64,000 nt of DNA, from contig NZ_CANNCF010000002.1 in NCBI RefSeq assembly GCF_947503045.1, positions 434,001 to 498,000 of the forward strand, read 5' to 3'. Positions within the stretch are counted from its first letter, which is position 1; every line of letters starts with the position of its first letter. Of the stretch, positions 54,260 through 63,891 are shown piece after piece. The position numbers and the translations under genes were made by a program. A model generated the notes under the pieces. That model had not been told where the DNA came from. It saw nothing but the letters and a program-made list of their open reading frames with translations, and did no database searches. The stretch comes from an uncultured Tateyamaria sp. (GTDB lineage Bacteria > Pseudomonadota > Alphaproteobacteria > Rhodobacterales > Rhodobacteraceae).

Positions 54260-55717
54260 TTACAGGATCTTGAACGCTGGGTCCGCGATCGCCGGTTCGG
54301 CATGGGCCACGGGCAGCGCCTTGCCGTCCACGGTTTGCTTGATGCCGTGGATCCACTTTTTCGCGCGCTCGTTCAACTGGAAACCTTTGGTCATGGAGCG
54401 GCCACGGGTCACGAGGATACCGATATCGGCGCCCTCATAGCGATAGCTGCCCGGCTGCATGATCTGCAGGAAGAACGCCTCGCTCTCGGATTCCACGGCG
54501 CGACGGTGATAGTCGAACCGGTCAAAGACTACGCGCCCGTCTTCGAGCATCTTGTAGATACCGGTTTCAGGCGCACTGGTGCAGATGTCGACGGTGTCGT
54601 CGGTGTGCTTAATGACCATCTGCGACCAACTGTCGATCATGTCGGGGTTGGCCCACCGGTCGTTCAGTTCGGACGTATCCAGATCGAATTTCTTTTTCGA
54701 GAATTCAAGCAGGTGGAACAGGAACAACGGCGCGTCGGCATGGGCAAAGGCCGCATGGTTGGTCATGGACGAGGCCCCGGTAATGCGCGGGTTCAGCTCG
54801 CCCAGCCAGATGTCGTTGGTCTTTTTGTCGATCAGGAAATCCAGCTCGAAATAGCCACGATAGCCTTCCTTGCGGAGTTGCTCACCGAATTTGAACGTCA
54901 TCTCGCGGGCCTTCTGACGCACTTTGGGCGGGAAGGCGGTGGAGAGGATTTCGTTGCCACACCAGCCGCCCCGATAGGGGGTCAATTCCTTGAAACCGAC
55001 AAGTTCGGTCATCAACGGGCCGACAATTGTCCCCTCTTTGGTCGCGCAGGCCTCGATCGCCGATCCACGGCAGTCGATCCGCTTCATGATTTTGATCTCA
55101 CCCTCGCCGATGATCTCGTGTTCATGTCGACGGAAATCGGCCTCGGACTTGATAAAGAACGTGGTGTGACCAGAGTCGCCAAAGGCGGACTGCAAGACCA
55201 GATCGTGGCCGATATTGGCCTTCTCGCAGGTCTCGCGCAGGTTTTCGTAGGACGTGACCTCGGCCAGCACGTTTGGCACGGACGGAACCCCGGCCTTGTT
55301 GCCGATGCGGACGGTTTCGATCTTGTTGTCCATGGAAGACCGCAGCTTGGCCTTTGGGAACCAGACCTGCGCGCCCAGCTCCTTGGACAAACGCTCGGTC
55401 TCTTCATCAAACATCAGAAAGACGAATTTGGGCTTGCCGCCACGGCGCTTGATAAAGTCGATGACTTCCTTGTGCTGCAGCAGATAATTGTTGATGTCCT
55501 CGATGGACTGGAATTCCGCATGGGGCTGTTCGGACGGGCAGAACACGTTGGGATGCTTGCCGCCATAGCAGTCGATGTAGCAGATATATTTGAAATTCTT
55601 GACCCATTCGTCGAGGCCCAGAAGATTAAAGTTGGTGGCCGAGATGAAATAGATCGGGTCGTCGTTGCGATGAAAGAACCGACGGATTTCCGAGATATTC
55701 TTGAGAACTGTTGGCAT
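54260..55717 (-). CDS. ATP-grasp carboxylate-amine ligase-like protein
   Basis: Protein of 485 aa with an ATP-grasp core (about 130-340). The nucleotide-binding Lys-containing segment precedes DCRGSAIEACATKEGTIVGP, and metal ligands lie in YFELDFLID and GELNPRITGASSMTNHAAF. N-terminal region has a distinct Rossmann-like half. It probably activates a carboxylate as acyl-phosphate and joins it to an amine, the partner being possibly the product of the neighbouring decarboxylase. It is sometimes labelled biotin carboxylase, but no biotin-related partner is present. Confidence 0.82.
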   Translation of the reverse strand: MPTVLKNISEIRRFFHRNDDPIYFISATNFNLLGLDEWVKNFKYICYIDCYGGKHPNVFCPSEQPHAEFQSIEDINNYLLQHKEVIDFIKRRGGKPKFVFLMFDEETERLSKELGAQVWFPKAKLRSSMDNKIETVRIGNKAGVPSVPNVLAEVTSYENLRETCEKANIGHDLVLQSAFGDSGHTTFFIKSEADFRRHEHEIIGEGEIKIMKRIDCRGSAIEACATKEGTIVGPLMTELVGFKELTPYRGGWCGNEILSTAFPPKVRQKAREMTFKFGEQLRKEGYRGYFELDFLIDKKTNDIWLGELNPRITGASSMTNHAAFAHADAPLFLFHLLEFSKKKFDLDTSELNDRWANPDMIDSWSQMVIKHTDDTVDICTSAPETGIYKMLEDGRVVFDRFDYHRRAVESESEAFFLQIMQPGSYRYEGADIGILVTRGRSMTKGFQLNERAKKWIHGIKQTVDGKALPVAHAEPAIADPAFKIL

Positions 55718-55731
55718 GGTGTGGCCCTTCC

Positions 55732-58473
55732 TTATTCGGCTGCAGTTTTAAGTGTTTTGGCCTTTGGCACGCTGGCCAAGGCCTGAGGAGTAAAGACGCG
55801 CAGGCCCAGATCGTGGCGGTATCCGTGGATTTCGCTGACATCGAGCGCGCGCATGAAGGCGAGGATTTCGGGGCTGATCACCTGCCCCGGCACAAGGATC
55901 GGAAAGCCCGGCGGATAGGGGATAATAAAGCTGGCCGAGACGATTTCCTCGCCCGCCTCAAGGGACGCCTGAAGCGAGCCGTCGAGTTCCAGGTAATCGC
56001 AGTTCTTTTCATCGTAGCTGAGGTAATAGGCCGTGCGGATGTCCCCTTCGGGCGTCTCATTGTCGGGTCGGAACGCGTCGTGAAAGCGGCTGAAATCCGG
56101 CAGCGGCGGGTAGTTTTCCGTCAGGTTCTTGACCCTGCGATCAAAGGACAGCCGCTCCATCTTTGAGGCATCATCCAGAAGGTCATCAAGCTCATTGGCG
56201 ATCTCGACAAGCACTTCGATCAGATAGGCGACCGAGGACCGCGTGGTGCCGATATTGGTCATGAACAGCACGGTGTTGCGCGAGGTCTTGTTGATCTGGA
56301 TGCCATAGCGATCCATCAGCACGTCGTTCTTGAACGTATCGCCGTCCCAGCCGGTGCCGCCGACGGACAGGGTCACGCGGGTTGCATCGAGCACAAAATC
56401 GTCCTGCGCCCAGCAATCCCACATATCCGTCCAGCCCTGTTCGGTGTCGTAATAGCTGGTCACGCCGCTTTGCCGGTACTGGTTGGGGATCATGTCGCCT
56501 GCAGTCAGCACTTTGAAATACTTTTGCAGCAACGGATGGGACGTGATCGCACGGCGCATGGACATCGCCGCTTCGATCTGGCGCTGCACGAACTCGAACC
56601 CTTCCAGTTCCACCTGCCTGCGCCCGACATCAAGCGAGGCAATGATCTGGTAGTTCGGCGAAGTGGAGGTGTGGGTCATGTAGGCTTCGTGAAAGCTTTG
56701 TTCGACCTCGCCCTTGAAGTCCTGATCGTTCACGTGGATCATCGACCCCTGCCGCAGCGAAGTCAGCGTCTTGTGGGTGGATTGCGTGGCATAGACCCTG
56801 ATGCGCGCATTCGGCGGTGCGATCAGGCGCGCGTCCAGCAAGGCCTCGTCACTGGCATCGGCCAATTCCTTTTGCTGGGCCTCATAGGCCGCCTTGTGTT
56901 CGTCCGTGCGCAACCGCTTGCGCAGGTTGTTGGCGGTACGCATACCCGTACGTTGACGGTATGTCGGGCTGAAGCGGGCAAAAGCAAACCACGCCTCGTC
57001 CCACAGGAATACGAGGTCGGGTTTGATGGCGAGGCATTCCTCCATCACCCGTTCAACATTGTAGACCAGCCCGTCAAAGGTGCAGTTGGTTAGCAAGAGC
57101 ATCCGCACGCGGTCCAGCTTGCCCGCCGCTTTCAGCTCCAGCAACTGGTGTTTGATTTCGCGCAGGGGCACCGCGCCATACATCGAGTATTCATTGAGCG
57201 GATAGCTGTCGAGATAGACCACCTCGGCCCCCGCCAGCACCATGCCGTAGTGGTGCGACTTGTGGCAGTCGCGATCTACCAGCACGATGTCACCGGGGCG
57301 GACCACGGCCTGCACCACGATCTTGTTGCAGGTCGACGTCCCGTTGGTGGCAAAGAAGGTCTGTTTGGACCCAAAGGCCCGACTGGCCATTTCCTGGGCT
57401 TCCTTGATGGGCCCGTGTGGTTCCAACAGGCTGTCGAGGCCCCCGGACGTCGCCGAGGTTTCGGCCAGAAAGATGTTGGGCCCGTAAAACGCACCCATAT
57501 CCTGAATCCAGTGGCTGCGGGTGATCGACTTGCCGCGACTGATGGGCATGGCATGGAACACGCCCGTGGGCTGCTTGGAATAATTCACTAGCGCGGTAAA
57601 GAACGGCGTCTTGTTGCGCGCCTCGACACCGCGCAGGATGTTGAGGTGCAGTTCCATAAAGTCTTCCTGATTATAGAAGACGCGGCGGCAAATCCCCAAA
57701 TCTAGCCCGGCAATATCCTCGACCGAACGTTCGGTGACCAGATAGGCATCAAGCTCGGGACGGACCCGGGCGATCAGGCGACAGAGTTCGGGGCCGTAAT
57801 CCTCGGGCTGCATCGCATCGATGGTTTCGGACCCGCCTGCGCGGTTCAGGAAACTGTGCAGGATTTCATTGTCGAGCTTGGATTTCAGCACCAGCCCGGG
57901 GCGCACGACGATGGCCTGAATGTTGTGATTGAACAGAACCGCGATCAGCGCGTCCTCAAGGCTGGGGACCACGACGGCCTCGTAGGTGAACGGGTCTTCG
58001 ACCCGGCGCATCCGCGAGACGTTGGATTTCAGCCAGCGTTCCTGCTGTTCGCTGACACTATCGACGATCAGCACTTCGAAATAGGGTTTGGTCAGCGCCC
58101 GTGCCTCGGGGGACAACAGCGCCTCGTCGTCATGTTCTTCCTTGTCGATGCTGTCGCGTTCCAGCGGAATGTGGCGCCGTCGATAGGCGCCAGTGGTCAG
58201 CGCGCGTGTGACACGGTGGACGGAAAAGGACAGATCCTCGTAACTGCCGTGATCAAACAGACGACGCATGTGATCAAAGGCGGCCATGCCCGGAAAGGCC
58301 CAATAGGGTTCGATCAGGGCCAGCGAGTCAAACAGCTCCTGCACCTTGGCGCGGTTCTTGGCAGAGATTTTGGCAGGTGCGTTGCGCGCAAGTTCTGCGG
58401 ACACTTCACGCAAGGCGCTCCATCTGTCGGTGCGCAATTGCGTTGCCGAGTAATAGTCGCTGACGGAATCCAT
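55732..58473 (-). CDS. Orn/Lys/Arg decarboxylase-family PLP enzyme
   Basis: Large fold-type I decarboxylase-like protein of 913 aa. The PLP Lys568 lies in QSTHKTLTS, with FFATNGTSTCNK, DRDCHKSHHYG and DEAWFAF upstream, and the C-terminal PPGFPILVPGQ characteristic of the Orn/Lys/Arg decarboxylase group. An N-terminal wing of about 250 residues precedes the core. It could produce a diamine such as cadaverine, putrescine or agmatine, or act on a modified amino acid. It is followed by the ATP-grasp gene after 14 bp. Confidence 0.88.
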   Translation of the reverse strand: MDSVSDYYSATQLRTDRWSALREVSAELARNAPAKISAKNRAKVQELFDSLALIEPYWAFPGMAAFDHMRRLFDHGSYEDLSFSVHRVTRALTTGAYRRRHIPLERDSIDKEEHDDEALLSPEARALTKPYFEVLIVDSVSEQQERWLKSNVSRMRRVEDPFTYEAVVVPSLEDALIAVLFNHNIQAIVVRPGLVLKSKLDNEILHSFLNRAGGSETIDAMQPEDYGPELCRLIARVRPELDAYLVTERSVEDIAGLDLGICRRVFYNQEDFMELHLNILRGVEARNKTPFFTALVNYSKQPTGVFHAMPISRGKSITRSHWIQDMGAFYGPNIFLAETSATSGGLDSLLEPHGPIKEAQEMASRAFGSKQTFFATNGTSTCNKIVVQAVVRPGDIVLVDRDCHKSHHYGMVLAGAEVVYLDSYPLNEYSMYGAVPLREIKHQLLELKAAGKLDRVRMLLLTNCTFDGLVYNVERVMEECLAIKPDLVFLWDEAWFAFARFSPTYRQRTGMRTANNLRKRLRTDEHKAAYEAQQKELADASDEALLDARLIAPPNARIRVYATQSTHKTLTSLRQGSMIHVNDQDFKGEVEQSFHEAYMTHTSTSPNYQIIASLDVGRRQVELEGFEFVQRQIEAAMSMRRAITSHPLLQKYFKVLTAGDMIPNQYRQSGVTSYYDTEQGWTDMWDCWAQDDFVLDATRVTLSVGGTGWDGDTFKNDVLMDRYGIQINKTSRNTVLFMTNIGTTRSSVAYLIEVLVEIANELDDLLDDASKMERLSFDRRVKNLTENYPPLPDFSRFHDAFRPDNETPEGDIRTAYYLSYDEKNCDYLELDGSLQASLEAGEEIVSASFIIPYPPGFPILVPGQVISPEILAFMRALDVSEIHGYRHDLGLRVFTPQALASVPKAKTLKTAAE

Positions 58474-58546
58474 CGGTCGTCCTCCCTATTATGGGCTGAT
58501 CCGCGATGAATGGCCCGTCAGCGTTGCCGCTGGCAGACCCTGCGGA

Positions 58547-59521
58547 TCAGCCGCTTGTTGTTTTGCCCATGGCGGGCGAAGCGTCGCGGCCAAAGATCGG
58601 CGCACGCGCCGCTCGTTCAGCCTCCAGTGTTGCGGGCACATCGACATGCAACCCCGCACGCGAGCCCTGCTGTGGTACCTCCAATGGACCCAACGTGTGC
58701 AGGAACGCATCCGTTCCACTGCTGCGGTCATAAACCGAAAAATCGACAGCCCGGTCCCGGTAGCTTTTCAGCACCTGACCAAGGCCCTTCATCCCCGTTT
58801 CGCGCTGGCGACGGACCATCGACAGGTCCACCTCGATCGGGAACATATCCTCTTGCCCGCCGGACTGGTGCAGCACCAGCGATGTCGGATCGACCACGCA
58901 GGATTTGCCGACGCCCCCGGCCCCAAGGCCGTTCACATCGATCACATAGCACTGGAACTGGGCTGCCGTGGCGCGTGCGATGGCCAGTTCGGCGTCGCGG
59001 TCCGTGGTGCCGGTCAGCACCGGGTGCAACAGCACCTCGACGCCCTGACTGGTCAGTTGGCGGGTCGTTTCGGGGAACCACATGTCATAGCAGATCGACA
59101 GGCCGAATCGGCCCACACCCGGCACGTCAAAGACGCAGAATTCGGCGCCCGGCGCGATGCCCGCCTCGTATGGCAGGAACGGAAACATCTTGGCATAGCG
59201 GCGGATGACATTGCCGTCGGGGTCGATCACCAGCGACGTGTTATAGACGCGCCCGTCCTCGGGATGGGTCAGAAACATCGACCCCGGGATCAGCCAGACC
59301 TTGTGACGCCGTGCGGCATCACAGAATTTGTTGATGATGTCGTTTTCCTGCGGCAGCTTGAACCGCTCAAGCGGGCCAAAGGGGGCCAGTTCGCTGAACA
59401 GCACCATCTGGGTCCAGGGAAAGCGCGCCATCAACACGTCAAGACGCTGCATCATGCCGTCAACGTTGGGCTGCAAGGCGTTGACGTACATCTGCACGCC
59501 AGCAATTGCGAAAGGGGTCAT
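58547..59521 (-). CDS. Carbon-nitrogen hydrolase (nitrilase/amidase superfamily)
   Basis: Nitrilase-superfamily amidase of 324 aa. The catalytic triad is Glu44 (SELAPFG), Lys111 (RYAKMFPF) and Cys144 (SICYDMWFPE). The branch cannot be fixed; carbamoylputrescine amidase-like or aliphatic amidase-like activities are possible. The ATG at 59521 has GGAG about 10 bp upstream and gives a standard N-terminus; an upstream frame starts at 59566. First enzyme gene of the minus-strand locus, 190 bp after the TRAP permease. Confidence 0.88.
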   Translation of the reverse strand: MTPFAIAGVQMYVNALQPNVDGMMQRLDVLMARFPWTQMVLFSELAPFGPLERFKLPQENDIINKFCDAARRHKVWLIPGSMFLTHPEDGRVYNTSLVIDPDGNVIRRYAKMFPFLPYEAGIAPGAEFCVFDVPGVGRFGLSICYDMWFPETTRQLTSQGVEVLLHPVLTGTTDRDAELAIARATAAQFQCYVIDVNGLGAGGVGKSCVVDPTSLVLHQSGGQEDMFPIEVDLSMVRRQRETGMKGLGQVLKSYRDRAVDFSVYDRSSGTDAFLHTLGPLEVPQQGSRAGLHVDVPATLEAERAARAPIFGRDASPAMGKTTSG

Positions 59522-59711
59522 TCGTCCATATCTCCATGCACGCAGGCCGGTCCATGTCGGACCCATTCAAGCACTGCTTTGCACATGCCCTACGCCCTTA
59601 CGCAACGAACGAAAACAGGTGATTTGCACACCATTCCGTCAGTTTCTCGCCCATGGGTTGGCGCGGCCACATGCACGGTGGCAAAGACGGGTTGGGTCAC
59701 GGCGTCCTCCT

Positions 59712-62483
59712 CTATGTCGCCACTGCCTTGGCGGGCGCTCGGGCAGCCCGACCCCGCTGCAGGAATATGACACCGGCCAGCAGCAGCAACGCAGGCAGGA
59801 ACATCAAATACTTGCTGGGCTGACCCACCGGGCGCAGCACGCGCAGCACTTCCTGATCCCAATCCAGCCCCGCCGTTTCCGCCGCACTGCCAAAGGACAC
59901 ATCGTCGATGAACAGCGTCTCGCCTTCGTTGCGGAACAACAGGCCCGCGTTTTCAAGGCGTTCTTCGCCGGTTGCGCCGTCCGGAATGGTCAGCACGGCC
60001 ACAAACTCGATCGGATCACCCAGATCATTCACACCGGCCACGCGCAGACGCAGGTCCTCACCCACGGGGGTTGCCAACGCCGCATCGGCAATCTCGGCGG
60101 GCTGTTCCTCGCTATAGGGCGGCGACACCATGTCCATCCAGAAACCGGGCCGGAACAGGGTGAAGGCGATCAGCAACAGCGCAATCGTCTCGTAAAAGCG
60201 GTTGCGCGCCAGAAAGAAGCCTTGGGTTGCGGCTGCGAACAGCAACATCGCTATTGTTGCGACAATGAAGACGAATATGCCCTGCACCCAACTGACGTCG
60301 ATCAACAACAACTCCGTGTTGAAGATGAACAGGAACGGCAGGGCGGCGGTGCGCAGCGAATAGAAGAACGCCACCACACCCGTCTTGATCGGATCGCCCC
60401 CTGACACCGCCGCAGCGGCGAAACTGGCAAGCCCCACGGGCGGCGTCACATCCGCCATGATCCCAAAGTAGAACACAAACAGGTGCACGGCGATCAGCGG
60501 CACGATCAGACCGTTCTGCTGGCCCAGCGTCACGATGACTGGCGCCAACAAGGCCGACACCACGATGTAGTTGGCCGTCGTCGGCAGACCCATCCCGAGG
60601 ATCAGAGACAGGATCGCCGTCAGGAACAGGATGGCCAGGATATTACCCCCCGACAGCACTTCGACCACGTCTGCAAGGGCCGAACCGACCCCCGTCTGGC
60701 TGACCGCGCCCACGATGATACCAGCGGTCGCCGTGGCGATGCCGATCCCGATCATGTTGCGCGCGCCGGTCTCCAACCCGTCGATCAGGTCGGTCACACC
60801 GTTGCCGATGGCACTGGCCAGACGCCCCTCACCGCGCATCAGCGCGGTCAGCGGACGCTGGGTGAGCAGGATAAAGATCATGTAGGACGTCGCCCAGAAG
60901 GCCGACAGGCCCGGCGACAGACGATCCACCATCAGCGCCCAGACCAGCACCACAACTGGAAGCACAAAGTGCAGACCCGACCGGATTGTCGGCCCCGGCA
61001 AGGGCAGCGCCGTCACCGGCGCGTTGGGGTCGTCCAGTTCCAACGGCTCTTCCTTGCTCGAAACATATAGCAGGGCGACGTAGACGATGGTGAGGAAGGC
61101 AAAGATAATATACCCGGCCGTGTCTGGGAATGCAGGCCGGATCCAGCCCATCCCGTAATAGACCCCGAAGGAAATCGCGCAGATTGCGGCGATGGTGAAG
61201 GCGATACCGATCAGTCGCTGCACAATGGGCTTGGGCACGTAGGCGCGAGGCAGACCCTCCATCCCGGCCTTCAGCGCCTCTAGGTGCACGATATAGACCA
61301 GCGCGATGTAGGAAATCACCGCAGGCAGGAACGCGTGCTTGACCACATCGAAATAGGGAATGCCCACATATTCGACCATCAGGAACGCAGCCGCGCCCAT
61401 CACGGGTGGCATGATCTGCCCGTTGACGGAACTGGCCACCTCGACCGCGCCCGCCTTTTCTGAGTTGAAGCCGACCTTTTTCATCAGCGGGATGGTGAAC
61501 GTACCGGTGGTCACAACGTTGGCAATGGAAGACCCCGAGATCAGACCGGTCATGGCCGAGGAAACGACAGCAGCCTTGGCCGGTCCACCCTTCATGTGGC
61601 CCATGAGGCTGAATGCGACCTGAATGAAATAGTTGCCAGCACCCGCACGGTCCAAAAGCGACCCAAAGAGCACGAAGAGGAAAACGAACCCGGTCGACAC
61701 CCCCAACGCGATGCCAAACACCCCTTCGGTGGTGATCCACTGGTGGTTCACAATCTCGGACAGGCTGTTGCCCTTATGGGCGATGATGCTGGGCATGACG
61801 GGCCCGAGTACGGTGTAGATCAGAAACACCGAGGCCACGATCATCAACGCAGGCCCAAGCGCACGTCGCGTCGCCTCAAGCAGCAGCATGAGGCCAATCA
61901 CGGCCACGACGAAATCCTGCAGGATGGGCGCACCGACCCGGCCCGAAATGTCGCGGTAAAAGACAAAGAGATAGAGGGCCGCAATGGCACCGATGATGGC
62001 CAGCGCCCATTCCCAGACCGGCACACGATCCTTGGGGGACCCAAGGGCAACAGCCCCGATCACACCCAGCGCAACAACGGGAATCCACCACGTCGTGGTC
62101 TCGGCCTTGGCGCCTGTCATGAACAGATAGGCCAGCACAACCGGCACGACGATGCCAAGGCCCAGCTGGAATTTGGTGCGCGACGCCGGGAAGGCGGCAA
62201 AGGCAAGAAAGATGGCAAAAGCCAGGTGGATAGAGCGGCTTTCGGTGTCGTTGAACACGCCCCAGCCGACGATGAAAGGAAAGGGCGAGGCGATCCAAAG
62301 CTGAAACAGCGACCACGCAAGCGCCACACATGTCAGGAAAACTCCGACCGGGCCCGTTGCGCCCCGTCCACCAGTGTCAGAGGACGCAACCAGTGCGTCC
62401 AGCTCTTCCTGGGACAGTCCTCCGCGTCCGGCAGCCTCGTTCTCGACGGCAGCCGCCTGTTGCTGGTTTGGATCTTGAGTCAT
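59712..62483 (-). CDS. TRAP transporter fused permease (DctQM-type) of the TAXI class
   Basis: Inner-membrane protein of 923 aa in which small and large TRAP permeases are fused. About 30 polar residues precede the first helix. Near residue 320 GLISGSSIANVVTTGTFTIPLMKKVGF and near 610 the GMGLPTTANYIVVSALLAP stretch are the DctM signatures. A C-terminal extracytoplasmic-type domain follows (about 790-895). It should import the solute bound by the TAXI protein encoded 102 bp upstream. Confidence 0.93.
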   Translation of the reverse strand: MTQDPNQQQAAAVENEAAGRGGLSQEELDALVASSDTGGRGATGPVGVFLTCVALAWSLFQLWIASPFPFIVGWGVFNDTESRSIHLAFAIFLAFAAFPASRTKFQLGLGIVVPVVLAYLFMTGAKAETTTWWIPVVALGVIGAVALGSPKDRVPVWEWALAIIGAIAALYLFVFYRDISGRVGAPILQDFVVAVIGLMLLLEATRRALGPALMIVASVFLIYTVLGPVMPSIIAHKGNSLSEIVNHQWITTEGVFGIALGVSTGFVFLFVLFGSLLDRAGAGNYFIQVAFSLMGHMKGGPAKAAVVSSAMTGLISGSSIANVVTTGTFTIPLMKKVGFNSEKAGAVEVASSVNGQIMPPVMGAAAFLMVEYVGIPYFDVVKHAFLPAVISYIALVYIVHLEALKAGMEGLPRAYVPKPIVQRLIGIAFTIAAICAISFGVYYGMGWIRPAFPDTAGYIIFAFLTIVYVALLYVSSKEEPLELDDPNAPVTALPLPGPTIRSGLHFVLPVVVLVWALMVDRLSPGLSAFWATSYMIFILLTQRPLTALMRGEGRLASAIGNGVTDLIDGLETGARNMIGIGIATATAGIIVGAVSQTGVGSALADVVEVLSGGNILAILFLTAILSLILGMGLPTTANYIVVSALLAPVIVTLGQQNGLIVPLIAVHLFVFYFGIMADVTPPVGLASFAAAAVSGGDPIKTGVVAFFYSLRTAALPFLFIFNTELLLIDVSWVQGIFVFIVATIAMLLFAAATQGFFLARNRFYETIALLLIAFTLFRPGFWMDMVSPPYSEEQPAEIADAALATPVGEDLRLRVAGVNDLGDPIEFVAVLTIPDGATGEERLENAGLLFRNEGETLFIDDVSFGSAAETAGLDWDQEVLRVLRPVGQPSKYLMFLPALLLLAGVIFLQRGRAARAPAKAVAT

Positions 62484-62585
62484 GATATCCCCCCGACGGC
62501 ACGTTAACCGGCCTTTGTATGGATGTGTCAGCGCGGCGAATGCACCGCCGCGCTGATGTTCAATCGATCAAACAGGCATTGCTGC

Positions 62586-63548
62586 TTATTCGATCCAGCC
62601 TTTTTCGCGGTAGTATTTGGCCGCACCGTCATGAAGCGGAGCAGACAGACCGCCGGAGATCATCTCTTCTTCGGTCAGGTTTTCAAAGGCGGGGTGCAGG
62701 CGCTTGAAGCGGTCAAAGTTGTCAAAGACGGCCTTGACCACCTGATAGACCACGTCGTCATCCACATCTGCGGATGTGACAAATGTCGCCTTGACGCCAA
62801 ATGTGGACGTGTCATCGGGCGACCCTTCATACATGCCGCCGGGGATCGTGGCTGCAGCATAGAACGGGTTGTTCGCGATCAGACCTTCGATTGCTTCGCC
62901 GTCAACCGTCACCATGTTGGCTTCGGTTGTGGACACCGCTTCCTGGATCGAGCCGTTGGGGTGGCCAACGGTGTAGACGATGGCATCCACCTTGTTGTCG
63001 CCCAGTGCGGCGGCCTGTTCGGCTGGCTTGAGTTCAGAGGCCAGTGCGAAATCGTCCATCGACCAGCCCTTGGCGTCCAGAACAACCTGCATCGTGGCCA
63101 ACTGACCGGATCCGGGGTTGCCCACGTTCACACGCTTGCCCTTGAGGTCGTCAAACGTCTTGATGCCCGCATCCGCGCGCGCGATGACGGTAAAGGGTTC
63201 TCCATGCACCGAGAATACGGCGCGCAGGTTCTCGAACTTGCCGTCCTCTTCGAATTTGGCCGACCCGTTATAGGCGTGGAACTGCCAGTCGGACTGGGCC
63301 ACACCCATATCCATGTCACCTGCTTTGATCGCATTGATGTTGGCAATGGACCCACCTGTCGAGGGCGCGGTGCACTTGAGGTTGTGATCGGCTGTGCCCC
63401 GGTTCACCAGACGACAAATCGACTGACCCACAACAAAGTAGACACCCGTCTGACCACCGGTCCCGATGGTGATGAACTGTTCCTGGGCCGTGGCCGCGCC
63501 ACCGGCCATCATGGCCCCAGCGAACGCAAGATATTTAAAAGACTTCAT
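62586..63548 (-). CDS. TAXI-type TRAP transporter solute-binding protein
   Basis: Periplasmic binding protein of 320 aa with a signal peptide (cleavage near ATAQE). The TAXI family signature is IGTGGQTGVYFVVGQSICRLVN right after it, and STGGSIANINAIKAGDMDMGVAQSDW follows. The ligand is unknown; TAXI proteins often bind glutamate-like acids, which would fit the amino-acid chemistry of the enzymes downstream. GGGAGAAAAAA precedes the ATG; an upstream frame extends to 63638. Confidence 0.92.
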   Translation of the reverse strand: MKSFKYLAFAGAMMAGGAATAQEQFITIGTGGQTGVYFVVGQSICRLVNRGTADHNLKCTAPSTGGSIANINAIKAGDMDMGVAQSDWQFHAYNGSAKFEEDGKFENLRAVFSVHGEPFTVIARADAGIKTFDDLKGKRVNVGNPGSGQLATMQVVLDAKGWSMDDFALASELKPAEQAAALGDNKVDAIVYTVGHPNGSIQEAVSTTEANMVTVDGEAIEGLIANNPFYAAATIPGGMYEGSPDDTSTFGVKATFVTSADVDDDVVYQVVKAVFDNFDRFKRLHPAFENLTEEEMISGGLSAPLHDGAAKYYREKGWIE

Positions 63549-63891
63549 TTTTTTCTCCCGGATTATCGTGATGATCTCTGCCCTCTTTGACGAAGGTCTG
63601 TCTCTTTTCGGGCGCGTTGCGCACCCTCCATGCTCCATTAGTCAGCGGATTCTCAAAAGAACTCAACCAAAAGCTGCGTTGCAGCGCATGCTCTCGCTCC
63701 TGTTCTGGTTGCAGATGACCAAGGAAGCATCATCGGGGAAGGCTAGCGCTGTTAATTATTTTTAGCAAGTTGGTTAAACAGGGCATCAGCGTTTTGCCGG
63801 AACATCGACGAAACGCAGGCGCGAGCGTTCACGCACAACGGAAAAGGCGGGCCATTGGCCCGCCTTCGTGTTGTCTTGTTCGGTCGGGGGT
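63549..63891. other. Intergenic leader of the TAXI operon and 3' region of the GABA-type aminotransferase gene
   Basis: No gene is seen in these 343 bp. An AT-rich block at 63749-63778, unlike the GC-rich surroundings, is the best candidate for the promoter of the minus-strand TAXI operon. The GC stem at 63844-63866 is the terminator of the aminotransferase gene that enters from the right. Confidence 0.5.
63844..63866 (-). terminator. Rho-independent terminator of the right-edge aminotransferase gene
   Basis: AAGGCGGGCC (63844-63853) and GGCCCGCCTT (63857-63866) pair perfectly around ATT. On the minus strand the stem ends in TTTTCC. It lies 26 bp after the aminotransferase stop and shields the TAXI operon from read-through. 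Confidence 0.88.

Noticed and set aside
59522-59711. Small gene between the TRAP permease and the nitrilase-like gene
   Set aside because: The frames there are short, lack ribosome-binding sites and resemble nothing; the region is treated as a 190-bp spacer.
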